NCBI GenBank assembly: GCA_040544425.1
Contig: JBEONO010000008.1
Location: forward strand, 1-64,000
DNA length: 64,000 nucleotides
Direction of reading: 5' to 3'
From: Solimicrobium sp040544425
GTDB lineage: Bacteria; Pseudomonadota; Gammaproteobacteria; Burkholderiales; Burkholderiaceae_D
Shown here piece after piece: positions 54,487-63,560 of the stretch. The translations under genes were made by a program, and so were the position numbers. Within the stretch, counting starts at the first letter, position 1. Every line of letters begins with the position of its first letter. Below the pieces are notes generated by a model. The model was given only the letters and a program-made list of their open reading frames with translations, was not told where the DNA came from and did no database searches.

Positions 54487-54828
54487 TCCGATGTCTATAT
54501 TTCAGTGCGATTAGTTAATGAATGAGCAAGCCGCCAGGTCAACGTCGCTTGGCCCTGCGGATCTTTAACCCAGTCAATCAGCCAAAAATCATTCGTTGAT
54601 AAGTACTGTTTACGGTGTAGTGGTGCAATGTCAGGTTAAATGCTGGCTCGGACGCTGCAGGCAGCTCTATAAAGTTAGTCGTAAATCAAGCAAACCGCAA
54701 GCAAACCGTAAGTAAAATCCAGTTATTGGGTAAAATTTTTGCATGTCAATTTGAAAACCAGTCAAGAATAAGGTTTTTTTTGCGTTTGCGATATACCCTA
54801 TTTAGGGTATTTAAACATATGAATAGCA
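54487..54828. other. Intergenic region between thrC and the DUF1631 gene
   Basis: 342 bases, AT-rich toward thrC. It contains the 18-base palindrome at 54793-54810 and must hold the promoter for the DUF1631 gene. No gene or T-run terminator was found. Confidence 0.5.
54793..54810. promoter_or_regulatory. 18-base palindrome
   Basis: ATACCCTA, two T, TAGGGTAT: eight-base arms with a two-base centre. It lies 18 bases beyond the thrC stop codon. No T run follows on the minus strand. It may be an operator for a dimeric regulator or part of the end of the thrC mRNA. Confidence 0.4.
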
Positions 54829-56274
54829 CTAAATGCCAGTTTCGCGGGCAATAAACGCCTTCATTTGATCAACGTCTGCCGACATCACAACAAAATGCTG
54901 GGGCAATGACTCAATGTTTTCAAATCCTGCCGGCCGCGGCGCATCGTAACCCAAGGCTTCGCGGATGGTTTCGTTAAATTTGGCTGGCAATGCTGTCTCC
55001 AGAATGATCATTGGAACATGTTCGTCACGATGCTCCAATGCCACTTTGATCCCGTCTGCAGTGTGGGTGTCGATAATCAAACCATATTTTTCATGCACCT
55101 GACGTATCGTTGACAATCGGTCTGTGTGGACCGACTTGCCCGACAAAAATCCGAACTCGCCAACCCGTTTAAATTCATCGCCATCGCTGCCGGGTGCGCC
55201 GGACAAATCAAAGCCACCGGTTTTTTCGACTTTGGCAAACAAGGCCGCCAAACGTTTGCTGTCGCGACCAATCAAATCAAATACAAAGCGCTCAAAATTG
55301 GATGCCTTGGAGATATCCATCGACGGACTGCTGGTGTGGAAGGTCTGGTCAGATTTGCGAACCTGATATTTGCCGGTTTTAAAAAACTCATCCAGCACGT
55401 CATTTTCATTGGTAGCCACGACCAATTTATCGATTGGCAATCCCATCATGCGCGCGATATGGCCGGAACAGACATTGCCAAAATTGCCCGACGGGACAGT
55501 AAAAGAAACACGTTGGCTATTTTTGGTTGTGGCGCTCAGATAGCCACGGAAGTAATAGACCACCTGTGAAACGACACGCGCCCAGTTGATTGAATTGACC
55601 GTACCAATCTTGTAGCGATTCTTGAAGGCCAGGTCGTTCGAAACGGCCTTCACCATATCCTGGCAATCATCAAACACGCCCTGTACCGCAATATTAAAAA
55701 TATTCTTATCGTTGAGACTGAACATTTGCGCAGTCTGAAAGGCGCTCATTTTTTGATGTGGCGACAACATAAACACCCGGACCCCGCGTTTACCGCGCAT
55801 CGCATATTCAGCCGCGCTGCCCGTATCCCCGGACGTCGCACCAAAAATATTTAACTCGGCATGGTGTTGATCAAGTGTGTACTCAAATAAATTTCCAAGC
55901 AGTTGCATCGCCATATCTTTGAACGCCAGGGTCGGGCCGTTCGACAATTCCTGCAGATACAAACCGGGTTCCAACTGCTTTAACGGGGTAATCTGTGTTG
56001 CATCTCCATCGCGGGTATTGCAATACACGGCAGCGGTATAAGTCTTTTGGGTGATGGCGCGCAGATCTTCCAAAGGAATATCGGTGGCGAACTTGGCCAA
56101 CACGGCGCATGCCAGTTCGGCATAGGAGAAATCACGCCACTGGTTCAGTTCAGCATCGGTTACCTGGGGATAGCTGGCTGGCAGGTACAGGCCACCGTCT
56201 TCGGCCAATCCCCCAAGCAAAATTGCCGAAAACGTGTGTTGTGCAGCGATGCCGCGAGTCGATAAATAGTGCAT
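54829..56274 (-). CDS. thrC: Threonine synthase
   Basis: PLP enzyme converting O-phosphohomoserine to threonine, 481 residues, the long class II form. The Schiff-base lysine is Lys119 in NGPTLAFKDMAMQ; MHYLSTRG opens the protein, and GATSGDTGSAAEYAMRG and VPSGNFGNVCSGH are phosphate-binding loops. It follows the DUF455 gene by 62 bases. The homoserine dehydrogenase gene that often precedes thrC is not next to it here. Confidence 0.96.
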   Translation of the reverse strand: MHYLSTRGIAAQHTFSAILLGGLAEDGGLYLPASYPQVTDAELNQWRDFSYAELACAVLAKFATDIPLEDLRAITQKTYTAAVYCNTRDGDATQITPLKQLEPGLYLQELSNGPTLAFKDMAMQLLGNLFEYTLDQHHAELNIFGATSGDTGSAAEYAMRGKRGVRVFMLSPHQKMSAFQTAQMFSLNDKNIFNIAVQGVFDDCQDMVKAVSNDLAFKNRYKIGTVNSINWARVVSQVVYYFRGYLSATTKNSQRVSFTVPSGNFGNVCSGHIARMMGLPIDKLVVATNENDVLDEFFKTGKYQVRKSDQTFHTSSPSMDISKASNFERFVFDLIGRDSKRLAALFAKVEKTGGFDLSGAPGSDGDEFKRVGEFGFLSGKSVHTDRLSTIRQVHEKYGLIIDTHTADGIKVALEHRDEHVPMIILETALPAKFNETIREALGYDAPRPAGFENIESLPQHFVVMSADVDQMKAFIARETGI

Positions 56275-56336
56275 TGGATTGGTTCAGACGCGAAAAGGTT
56301 AACGTGGCGGATTATAGCGTTTGTGCGGCAATAGAG

Positions 56337-57134
56337 CTATTTCGCGTCGATGATATCCAACAATATTTGCAGTTCATTTTCAGAAAATCCGGCCGCACGC
56401 CTTGCTTCCAGATTGAACGGCGCACGCAATTTCGGGGCTTGGTAGCGCAAGGCAAGGTCCGCGTAACAATCAATTGGATCCAGATCACGCATTTTGCACA
56501 AATAGCCAAACCAGCGGTTTCCAATTGCCACATGACCGATTTCATCGCGCAAAATAAGCTCAACAATCGCTGCGCCAGCCGTATCGCCAACCTGATTTAA
56601 CTTGTTGCGCGTACTCGGTGCGGCATCTAAACCGCGCGCCTCCATGGTTCGCGGCACCAGTGCCATGCGTGCCAATACATCGTCCTGTGTTTTCGCGACC
56701 ATTTCCCACAAGGTGTCATGACCGGGGAAATCTCCATAGGCATAACCCATCGTTTGCAAATGATCAGACAGCAGGCTGAAATGCAGCGCTTCTTCGGCGG
56801 CCACCTTTAACCAGTCGGCGTAATACTCAGACGGCATATCAGCGAAACGCCAGATCGCGTCCAAGGCCAGATTGATCGCATTGAATTCGATGTGGCACAG
56901 CGCGTGCAACAGCGCAGCCCGACCTTCTGTCGTCGCCATGCTGCGTCGCTTTACCTGTAACGGTGGAACCAGTTCAGGCTTATTAGGCCTGCCTGGCACG
57001 CCGTTGGGTTCAGCGATGACGAATTCAATTCCAACCGGGGCTGACGAATCAAGCATGCAATGTGTCAGTTTGACTTTTTGTAGGGGAACTGTTTCCTGGA
57101 GGGCGCGCAATGCCAGATGCCGAAGTGAATTCAT
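56337..57134 (-). CDS. DUF455 ferritin-like protein
   Basis: A 265-residue protein with a ferritin-like helical bundle. Likely di-iron ligands lie in LCHIEFNAINLALDA, AAEEALHFSLL and ILRDEIGHVAIGNRW, each with the E-x-x-H or E...H spacing of that fold. The reaction is unknown. The frame extends 44 codons upstream, through a Cys- and aromatic-rich region unlike the family, so the ATG at 57134 (MNSLRHLALRALQ) is used. It is divergent from the TPR gene and upstream of thrC. Confidence 0.85.
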   Translation of the reverse strand: MNSLRHLALRALQETVPLQKVKLTHCMLDSSAPVGIEFVIAEPNGVPGRPNKPELVPPLQVKRRSMATTEGRAALLHALCHIEFNAINLALDAIWRFADMPSEYYADWLKVAAEEALHFSLLSDHLQTMGYAYGDFPGHDTLWEMVAKTQDDVLARMALVPRTMEARGLDAAPSTRNKLNQVGDTAGAAIVELILRDEIGHVAIGNRWFGYLCKMRDLDPIDCYADLALRYQAPKLRAPFNLEARRAAGFSENELQILLDIIDAK

Positions 57135-57418
57135 GGGGAAAATCAGAAAATATTTTACGCAGATTATCCTGGATTTTCGGTGCCCCGGCACAAAATAAAT
57201 ATATCCCTGCGATTTTAAGAATAATTGCCGGCACAAAAAGTTTAAATTTATCGGAATTGTGTACAATGCAATCCGTTATCTTGATCGTCCCGGATGGCTC
57301 TTGTCGGTAGATTGCGAGATGCGCCATGTTGAGTTGCTTTGCAATGCCTGAAATTCCTGGACGACTAAGGTGAAAGCATGCAATTTTCCATCTTGAAACC
57401 GGCCTGCCATTCAACACT

Positions 57419-59113
57419 ATGACAACAGAACAGTCCCGTTTAACATCTTTGGTCAAACAAGGTCTGCATTTACATCAATCAGGCAAGCTCGCCGAAGCCC
57501 AAACCATCTATACACAGATATTAGCAGTACAACCCAATCATTTTGACGCGCTCCAGCTATTGGGAACATTGTCAAATCAAATGAAACGCTACCACCAGGC
57601 TCTTGAATTCCTCTCAAAAGCCATCATAGTCAATTCCAGCCACGCTTTGACGTATTACAACCGCGGTATCGCCTTTAAAGAACTTAACCGGTTGGAGGAC
57701 GCAATTGCAGACTATGACAAAGCGATCAGACTCAAGCCCGACTTCGGCGAAGCTTCTTACAACTGCGCAAACGCTTTACATGAACTCAAGAGACTGGATG
57801 AAGCACTGGCATGTTTTGATAAAGCGATCCAAATCAAACCGGGCGTTGCAAAAGTGTATGGTAATCGAGGAAACGTATTGAAGGATTTAAAGCGTTTTAA
57901 CGAAGCACTCACAAACTACGACGAAGGCATCAGCATCGATCCTGAGTTTGGGGAAGCTTACTATAACCGTGGCAACGTGCTGCACGAACTTCGGAGATTA
58001 AACGAAGCTCTGGCAAGCTACAGCAAAGCGATCGCCATCAAACCTGACTTCACCGAAGCCTATGTTGGTTGTGGCAATATCTTCAGCGAACAGAGGCGCA
58101 CTGCCGATGCACTGGCAAGCTATAACAAAGCGATTGCCATCAATCCTGATTCAGAAATCGCACAATGGAATTTGTCCTTATTTAATTTATTGCACGGTAA
58201 TTTTCGCGACGGTTGGCAAGGCTATGAATGGCGCTGGAAAAATAAAGAAATAGGCACTCTTGCCCCAGTCAGAAATTTTACCGAGCCCCTTTGGCTTGGC
58301 GAAGCAACGTTAGAGAACAAAACGATCCTGATACATGCTGAACAGGGCCTTGGAGACACCATTCAATTTTGCCGTTACGTTTCTATGGTAGCCGAGCAGG
58401 CGGGCAAAGTGATCCTAGAGGTGCCACGCCCTCTGTTTAACTTACTAAGCGGCCTTACAGGCGTCAGTGAGATAATCGCTCAGGGCGACCCTCTACCTGA
58501 ATTTGATTACCAATGTCCGCTGATGTCATTGCCACTGGCTTTCAAAACAGTGTTAAACACGATTCCGGCATACCCCCGTTATATAAATACGGATCAAGCC
58601 AAGGTGGCAGTTTGGAAAACCCGTTTGGGTGAAAGAACTGTTCCCCGTATTGGCATTGTGTGGAGTGGCGGAACGGCATACAAGAATGATCACAATCGCA
58701 GCCTGACCCTTGCGCAGCTTATCCCCCATTTACCATCGCATTTTGAGTACATCAGTCTGCAAAAGGAAATCAGGGAAAATGATCAAAGCATACTTGCCAG
58801 CCACACAGAAATTAAACATTTCGGCGATGCACTGCAAGACTTTACCGATACCGCAGCACTAATAGAATTGATGGATGTAATTATCAGTGTTGATACGAGC
58901 GTAGCGCATTTGGCTGGCGCAATGGGCAAACGAATTTGGGTGCTATTGCCATACTCACCTGACTGGCGCTGGTTACTGGGTAGAGATGACAGCCCATGGT
59001 ACCCAACAATAAAGCTGTACCGGCAAAATGAACAGCGGGATTGGCATACTGTATTGAAGCAGGTTAAGAGTCAGCTGGAGATGGACTACAAACATAAACC
59101 GCCAGACCTGTGA
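57419..59113 (+). CDS. TPR protein with glycosyltransferase-like domain
   Basis: 564 residues. About seven tetratricopeptide repeats fill 10-255 (pattern YYNRG...L..L.R..EAL..Y.KAI.I.PDF), several nearly identical. The C-terminal part (about 290-555) looks like a GT9/GT41-type glycosyltransferase: HAEQGLGDTIQFCRYV, GIVWSGG, and SVDTSVAHLAGAMGKRIWVLLP, which in the family contacts the nucleotide sugar. The acceptor could be a protein, as in bacterial O-GlcNAc-transferase-like enzymes, but this is inference. Single gene, no surface-polysaccharide locus nearby. Confidence 0.85.
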   Translation: MTTEQSRLTSLVKQGLHLHQSGKLAEAQTIYTQILAVQPNHFDALQLLGTLSNQMKRYHQALEFLSKAIIVNSSHALTYYNRGIAFKELNRLEDAIADYDKAIRLKPDFGEASYNCANALHELKRLDEALACFDKAIQIKPGVAKVYGNRGNVLKDLKRFNEALTNYDEGISIDPEFGEAYYNRGNVLHELRRLNEALASYSKAIAIKPDFTEAYVGCGNIFSEQRRTADALASYNKAIAINPDSEIAQWNLSLFNLLHGNFRDGWQGYEWRWKNKEIGTLAPVRNFTEPLWLGEATLENKTILIHAEQGLGDTIQFCRYVSMVAEQAGKVILEVPRPLFNLLSGLTGVSEIIAQGDPLPEFDYQCPLMSLPLAFKTVLNTIPAYPRYINTDQAKVAVWKTRLGERTVPRIGIVWSGGTAYKNDHNRSLTLAQLIPHLPSHFEYISLQKEIRENDQSILASHTEIKHFGDALQDFTDTAALIELMDVIISVDTSVAHLAGAMGKRIWVLLPYSPDWRWLLGRDDSPWYPTIKLYRQNEQRDWHTVLKQVKSQLEMDYKHKPPDL

Positions 59114-59330
59114 ATCGCTTCCCGTTCAACGCAATAGCAGTACAGAGCAAACTGAATGATCAGGTTTAAACGGGGTCGCAATTGCTCTGGACTTGATAGA
59201 CAGCCCAACGCAACACGTAACTCATTGACAATAGACACGATCAGCTTATTGGCGATGAAATGTGATGAAGAGTAAAATGGCATTTTTACAGTATCTCACC
59301 TTCTTCCACCTTGATCGGTCGACCACTATT

Positions 59331-59855
59331 ATGGCTATTTATCAAATCGGCGAACTTTCCTCGCACATTGACGACACCGCGTTTGTGGCAGACAGCGCCA
59401 ACGTCATCGGCAAAGTCCATCTTGCTGCTCACTCAAGTGTCTGGTTCGACGTAACAATTCGTGGTGACAACGAACTGATCAGTATTGGCGAAAACAGCAA
59501 CGTGCAAGAGAGTGCCGTGCTGCATACCGATATGGGCTTCCCAATGTCGATTGGCAAAAATGTCACCATAGGCCATCAGGCCATGCTGCATGGCTGTACC
59601 ATTGATGACGGTGCATTGATCGGAATACAGGCGGTGGTGCTGAATGGTGCCGTGATCGGCAAGAATTGTCTGGTTGGAGCGGGTGCCCTGGTGACGGAAG
59701 GCAAGCGCTTCCCTGACAACTCTCTGATTATCGGCTCACCTGCCAAGGTAGCACGCACGCTGACTGAAGTGGAAATCAGCCACATGCATAAAAATACGGC
59801 GAACTATGTACAACGCGCCCAACTCTTCAAGACCAAACTGGTCCGCCTGAAATAA
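59331..59855 (+). CDS. Gamma-carbonic-anhydrase family protein
   Basis: Left-handed beta-helix protein of 174 residues, YrdA/PaaY type. Hexapeptide repeats run through 15-150; the metal-binding histidines are in VLHTDMG, GHQAMLHGC. Such proteins bind zinc, and some hydrate carbon dioxide; activity here is unproven. The ATG at 59331 (MAIYQIGELS) matches relatives; 23 upstream codons are rejected. It is ten bases ahead of hslO, in one operon. Confidence 0.9.
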   Translation: MAIYQIGELSSHIDDTAFVADSANVIGKVHLAAHSSVWFDVTIRGDNELISIGENSNVQESAVLHTDMGFPMSIGKNVTIGHQAMLHGCTIDDGALIGIQAVVLNGAVIGKNCLVGAGALVTEGKRFPDNSLIIGSPAKVARTLTEVEISHMHKNTANYVQRAQLFKTKLVRLK

Positions 59856-59865
59856 AAGACACCAC

Positions 59866-60798
59866 ATGACTGATACCTTAAGCAAATTCATGTTCGACGA
59901 CGCTACCGTACGCGGCGAACTGGTTGAACTCAATACCACCTGGCAGCAAATTTTAAAACATCATCAATACCCGCCATCGGTTCGCAATCTTCTCGGCGAA
60001 CTTACCGCTGCAGCGACGCTGCTGTGTGCCAATTTGAAATTTGATGGAACCATGATCATGCAAATTCATGGTGACGGTGCCGTAAAGTTATTGGTAGTCG
60101 AGTGCAACAATAATTTGCAACTGCGATCCATGGCGAAACTGAGAGAAAATGCCATCATCAGCGAAGACGCGAGCCTGAGCGATTTGATCGACGTAAACGG
60201 CAATGGCCGGTTCATTATTACCCTGGACCCCAGCGACAAATCAGCAGGGCAGCAGCCCTATCAAGGGATAGTCCCGCTGGAAGGTGCATCGATTGCCGAG
60301 ATCATCGAAAACTATATGAGACAGTCCGAGCAACTGGACACAAAATTATGGCTGGCTGCAGACAACCAGGTGTGCCGCGGCATGCTTCTGCAAAAATTAC
60401 CCTATTTCGGGGGCAAATCAAAACATCAGGAATCCGACCAGGAAGCTGCGCAACAGGCTTGGGAGCGCGCTGCCATACTTGGCAACACGCTCAAGGCGGA
60501 AGAGTTGCTCAGTACTGACATCGCCACGCTGATGCACCGCCTGTACTGGGAAGAGACATTAAGAGTGTTTGACCCAAAGGCAACCAGTTTTGTCTGCACC
60601 TGTAGCCGCGAAAAAGTAGGCAATATGCTGATCATGTTAGGCAAGGCCGAAGTCACCGAAGCGGTGACAAGTCTGGGAAAGCTGGACGTCAATTGCGATT
60701 TTTGTGGCAAGCCTTACAGCTTCGACGCCGTAGATTGCGTCGAATTATTCTTGCCGCCCGAAATCAAGATCCATCCTGACGTTGGCTTCACTCACTGA
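59866..60798 (+). CDS. hslO: Redox-regulated chaperone Hsp33
   Basis: Holding chaperone activated by oxidation and unfolding, 310 residues. The redox switch is Cys244, Cys246 (CTC) and Cys277, Cys280 (CDFC), which bind zinc when reduced. The N-terminal substrate domain shows GELVELNTTWQQIL and LLGELTAAATLL. It follows the gamma carbonic anhydrase gene and overlaps the convergent DUF1223 gene by seven bases. Confidence 0.95.
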   Translation: MTDTLSKFMFDDATVRGELVELNTTWQQILKHHQYPPSVRNLLGELTAAATLLCANLKFDGTMIMQIHGDGAVKLLVVECNNNLQLRSMAKLRENAIISEDASLSDLIDVNGNGRFIITLDPSDKSAGQQPYQGIVPLEGASIAEIIENYMRQSEQLDTKLWLAADNQVCRGMLLQKLPYFGGKSKHQESDQEAAQQAWERAAILGNTLKAEELLSTDIATLMHRLYWEETLRVFDPKATSFVCTCSREKVGNMLIMLGKAEVTEAVTSLGKLDVNCDFCGKPYSFDAVDCVELFLPPEIKIHPDVGFTH

Positions 60799-61571
60799 CC
60801 CGCTGTCATCGCAGCGCAGAGCGGAATGCTGAGTGCCTGCAGTATCTTGCCTTGCTGATTCTGGACAAATGCGACGACACTCAGATTCTTCGCGATTGAA
60901 TTGGCAGGGATAGTGAGTTGCAGATTATTTTTACTGGCCACGTTCGGCGTAAGTGAAACAGGAACACCCCATTCACGCACCACCGCGTCGTGCTGCAAGG
61001 TTTCTCCACTGTTTTCTCCAGCCTTTACCCTGCTCGTCAATGCCTGCTCGACCACCAGGTAATTTAACAAACCCGTCTGGCTTGTGTTGGTGTCGATCTG
61101 GAAAGCTGCCTGGCCTGCGCTGATTTTATCAAGGCGGATATGGATCGATGCCTGCGCAGGTTGCTGATTAATCGATTCAACCGATTTGCGCAAATCTGCA
61201 CGCCACGGTCGGAATTCTTGCCCACTCATAAAGAACTCAGGCGTATAAATCGAATTCGAACTGGCCAGCTTGCTCAAATAACGCTGCCGGTCGGTATGCA
61301 GCGCTTTGGCATACGGGTCTTTCCAGCCGATGTAATCCCAGTAATCAACATGTAATGCCAAAGGGATCACCTGGTCTGCATTCAAACCGGTAGTTTGATA
61401 AAGCCTGCTGATTAATTTGTCAGCAGGCGGACAACTGCTACAGCCTTCGGATGAGTAAAGTTCGAGCAGCGCCACGGTATAGGCCGGGCTCGATTTACTG
61501 CATGTTTCAGCAGCTTGCGCTGCCATCAGCGATATATTAAACATTACAAATATAAGAAATAAGCGTTTCAT
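60792..61571 (-). CDS. DUF1223 thioredoxin-fold secreted protein
   Basis: Exported protein, 259 residues, with a signal peptide ending AQAA before ETCSK. The active-site-like ELYSSEGCSSCPPADKL lies near residue 45, a C-x-x-C in a thioredoxin-like fold; VALHVDYWDYIGWKDPYA is the other family stretch. Function unknown. The ATG at 61571 is used; sixteen upstream codons would break the signal peptide. It overlaps hslO by seven bases at the 3' end. Confidence 0.9.
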   Translation of the reverse strand: MKRLFLIFVMFNISLMAAQAAETCSKSSPAYTVALLELYSSEGCSSCPPADKLISRLYQTTGLNADQVIPLALHVDYWDYIGWKDPYAKALHTDRQRYLSKLASSNSIYTPEFFMSGQEFRPWRADLRKSVESINQQPAQASIHIRLDKISAGQAAFQIDTNTSQTGLLNYLVVEQALTSRVKAGENSGETLQHDAVVREWGVPVSLTPNVASKNNLQLTIPANSIAKNLSVVAFVQNQQGKILQALSIPLCAAMTAGQ

Positions 61572-61646
61572 CGTGGTCTGCCTCAGGTTGGTAAACCTTA
61601 GTCGCACGAGAGCCGCCACACTTACAGTTATTCTTAAATTTAATTT

Positions 61647-62054
61647 TCAGCCCGATGCATCTGCAGAACGCGACTTGATAAATCTGGGTAATCGATCATC
61701 CAGGTCGAGCCAGTTCAGCTTATCGCCCAAATAAGTATGATCTTCAGGCGGACACTGCTCGGGATCGTCCAGACTGCATACCGTGATATCGATAAACAGC
61801 TGGTCATCTTCATGCTGAAAAGTTAGCTGGGTCCCGCAGCGCGGGCAAAATGTTCGCAATGCTTTTTCAGTCGATTTGAACTGAGTCGGTTGGCCTTGCA
61901 TAAACCGAAACTCAGACAGCAGCACGCTGAACCAGGTCACAAAGGGGGCACCGGTTGTGCGACGACAAATCGCACAATGGCAATTGGTTAAATGATCGGG
62001 CTTGCCGCTCACCTCGTAACGGATCTGCCCGCAAAAGCAACCACCTGTTAACAT
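61647..62054 (-). CDS. GFA-family zinc-binding protein
   Basis: 135 residues. The Gfa/CENP-V-type zinc ligands are Cys6, Cys8 (GGCFCG), Cys25, Cys27, Cys30 (NCHCAIC) and Cys70, Cys73 (FCPRCG). The founding enzyme forms S-hydroxymethylglutathione; most relatives, this one included, have no known substrate. GAGGAG is six bases before the ATG at 62054, which decides against the ATG seven codons upstream. Confidence 0.92.
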   Translation of the reverse strand: MLTGGCFCGQIRYEVSGKPDHLTNCHCAICRRTTGAPFVTWFSVLLSEFRFMQGQPTQFKSTEKALRTFCPRCGTQLTFQHEDDQLFIDITVCSLDDPEQCPPEDHTYLGDKLNWLDLDDRLPRFIKSRSADASG

Positions 62055-62115
62055 GGCGTTCTCCTCGCCGGACATTGAACAGATCTATGTCGAGCTACCG
62101 GCAGATCTCTTCAAT

Positions 62116-62844
62116 TTATTTAGACGACCTCAGGCTGCATTGACGATATTCGCAGTGCGCGGCCAATTCATTACCGTCACTGCACTTGACCTGATAGTTC
62201 TCGATCGGCCCCTTGCTCGATATAAGACTCGCTCCGACAACTGGCTGGCAATTCTGTTTCATTGCCAATCTTTCCACAGTGACTGCAGAGGCCCCAAAAA
62301 TTAGCGCAGCATTGCCACCTGCTGCAGCCATTTGTCCTGTCGCCAATTGTTTTTTGGCTAATGCAGCCTCAATTCCGCTTGATGAATTTGCGATCAAATT
62401 TGACTCGGCGACACCTGCCTGACCGGTGATCGCATCAACCTGCTGCAAACTGCTGTGAGCAAATAAAAGTCCCGCTCCCACGTCCAGGTGCACGAAATAA
62501 ATTTTACCGGCTTCGACAGTCATGGCAAGGTTTGCATCATTTGTCTTGGATAGTCCCGACTCATTTTTTTCATACGAAGTAAGGGCATAAGTACCTGGCA
62601 ACAGATTCAACTCAAAATAAGATTTGCTTACTGCTTCGCCCAGAGTTTGGCCATTCACGGCCACCGTGATCGGGATCGTTCCGGCCATGCTGTCATTTCG
62701 GTAAACATACAGGGCAGCCTTGTTTTCCAAAGGGCTGAATTGTTTTGCTTTTACATCCTGATCGGCTGGTGCCATCGGGACAGAAGCGCATCCGGTTAAA
62801 AATAAAGATAACAGTAATAGAATCAATCCAACGATACGTTTCAT
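62116..62844 (-). CDS. DUF2846-type lipoprotein
   Basis: Lipoprotein of 242 residues, Cys19 in LTGCAS. The DUF2846-like part (about 35-140: ALYVYRNDSMAGTIPITVAVNG, core LYVYRND, then YFELNLLPGTYAL and AGKIYFVHLDVG) is a beta-sandwich of unknown function. The C-terminal 60 residues contain five Cys and may be disulfide-bonded. The ATG at 62844 follows GAGAG and gives a normal signal peptide. It is a single gene. Confidence 0.85.
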   Translation of the reverse strand: MKRIVGLILLLLSLFLTGCASVPMAPADQDVKAKQFSPLENKAALYVYRNDSMAGTIPITVAVNGQTLGEAVSKSYFELNLLPGTYALTSYEKNESGLSKTNDANLAMTVEAGKIYFVHLDVGAGLLFAHSSLQQVDAITGQAGVAESNLIANSSSGIEAALAKKQLATGQMAAAGGNAALIFGASAVTVERLAMKQNCQPVVGASLISSKGPIENYQVKCSDGNELAAHCEYRQCSLRSSK

Positions 62845-63112
62845 GTAGCTCTCGATGTAAGAAGAATGGAATTCAGTGGAATTGGCACAAAAATACAATG
62901 AAAGACCTCGTACTTAGTTACCGATTTGAAATATTAATTGAGCTTAAGGGTATATTTTATTTTTGTCCACGACGGATTAAATCCATTTTATGAAAAAGAT
63001 CTAAAAACAACTTCGCAATGAATGCGGAACAAGATTGGGGGATACTGGACATGATCTGGGCCAGGCTTTGCGCGGCAATCCTGAGAATGTATAAATTTCT
63101 CAGACGAAAAAA

Positions 63113-63134
63113 AAGACCGTCCAAAGACGATCTT
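63113..63134 (-). terminator. Terminator after tRNA-Pro
   Basis: On the minus strand AAGATCGTC pairs with GACGGTCTT (one G-T), four-base loop, followed by eight T. It begins ten bases after the CCA end of the tRNA. Confidence 0.85.
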
Positions 63135-63143
63135 TTTTAAATT

Positions 63144-63220
<77 letters not shown>

Positions 63221-63229
63221 AAGACATCA

Positions 63230-63258
63230 ATTATATGGTGCAAGTTGGTTTGCGTCAA
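63230..63258 (-). promoter_or_regulatory. Promoter of tRNA-Pro
   Basis: TTGACG and TATAAT on the minus strand are separated by exactly 17 bases, ten bases upstream of the mature tRNA. Near-perfect consensus. Confidence 0.88.
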
Positions 63259-63560
63259 TCACTATCAAAGAAAATTTATATAAAACCTGCAAATTGAGAT
63301 TTTGTGCTGCCGATTTACCAGTGATCAATGCGCGTTTAAATAGCTTGATGTACCTGAAAAGACCAGAGCAATTTCATCAGCACTTAGCTACATTCCTCCG
63401 TACGTTTTGATTGCTCCACCCGCCATTTCCAGTTCTATTGCATTGCTCGCCTCCTTGCTTACCGCCGCATCGCCATTTACCTAGCAAATAACGGCGACAG
63501 GCGGTTGAACACAGTAACGGCTCGCTTCGTCAACGGAGTTTTAGTTTTTCATTTTTCATT
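63259..63560. other. Gene-free stretch
   Basis: About 300 bases with no convincing gene, hairpin or repeat. It separates the tRNA-Pro promoter from the last gene. Confidence 0.5.
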
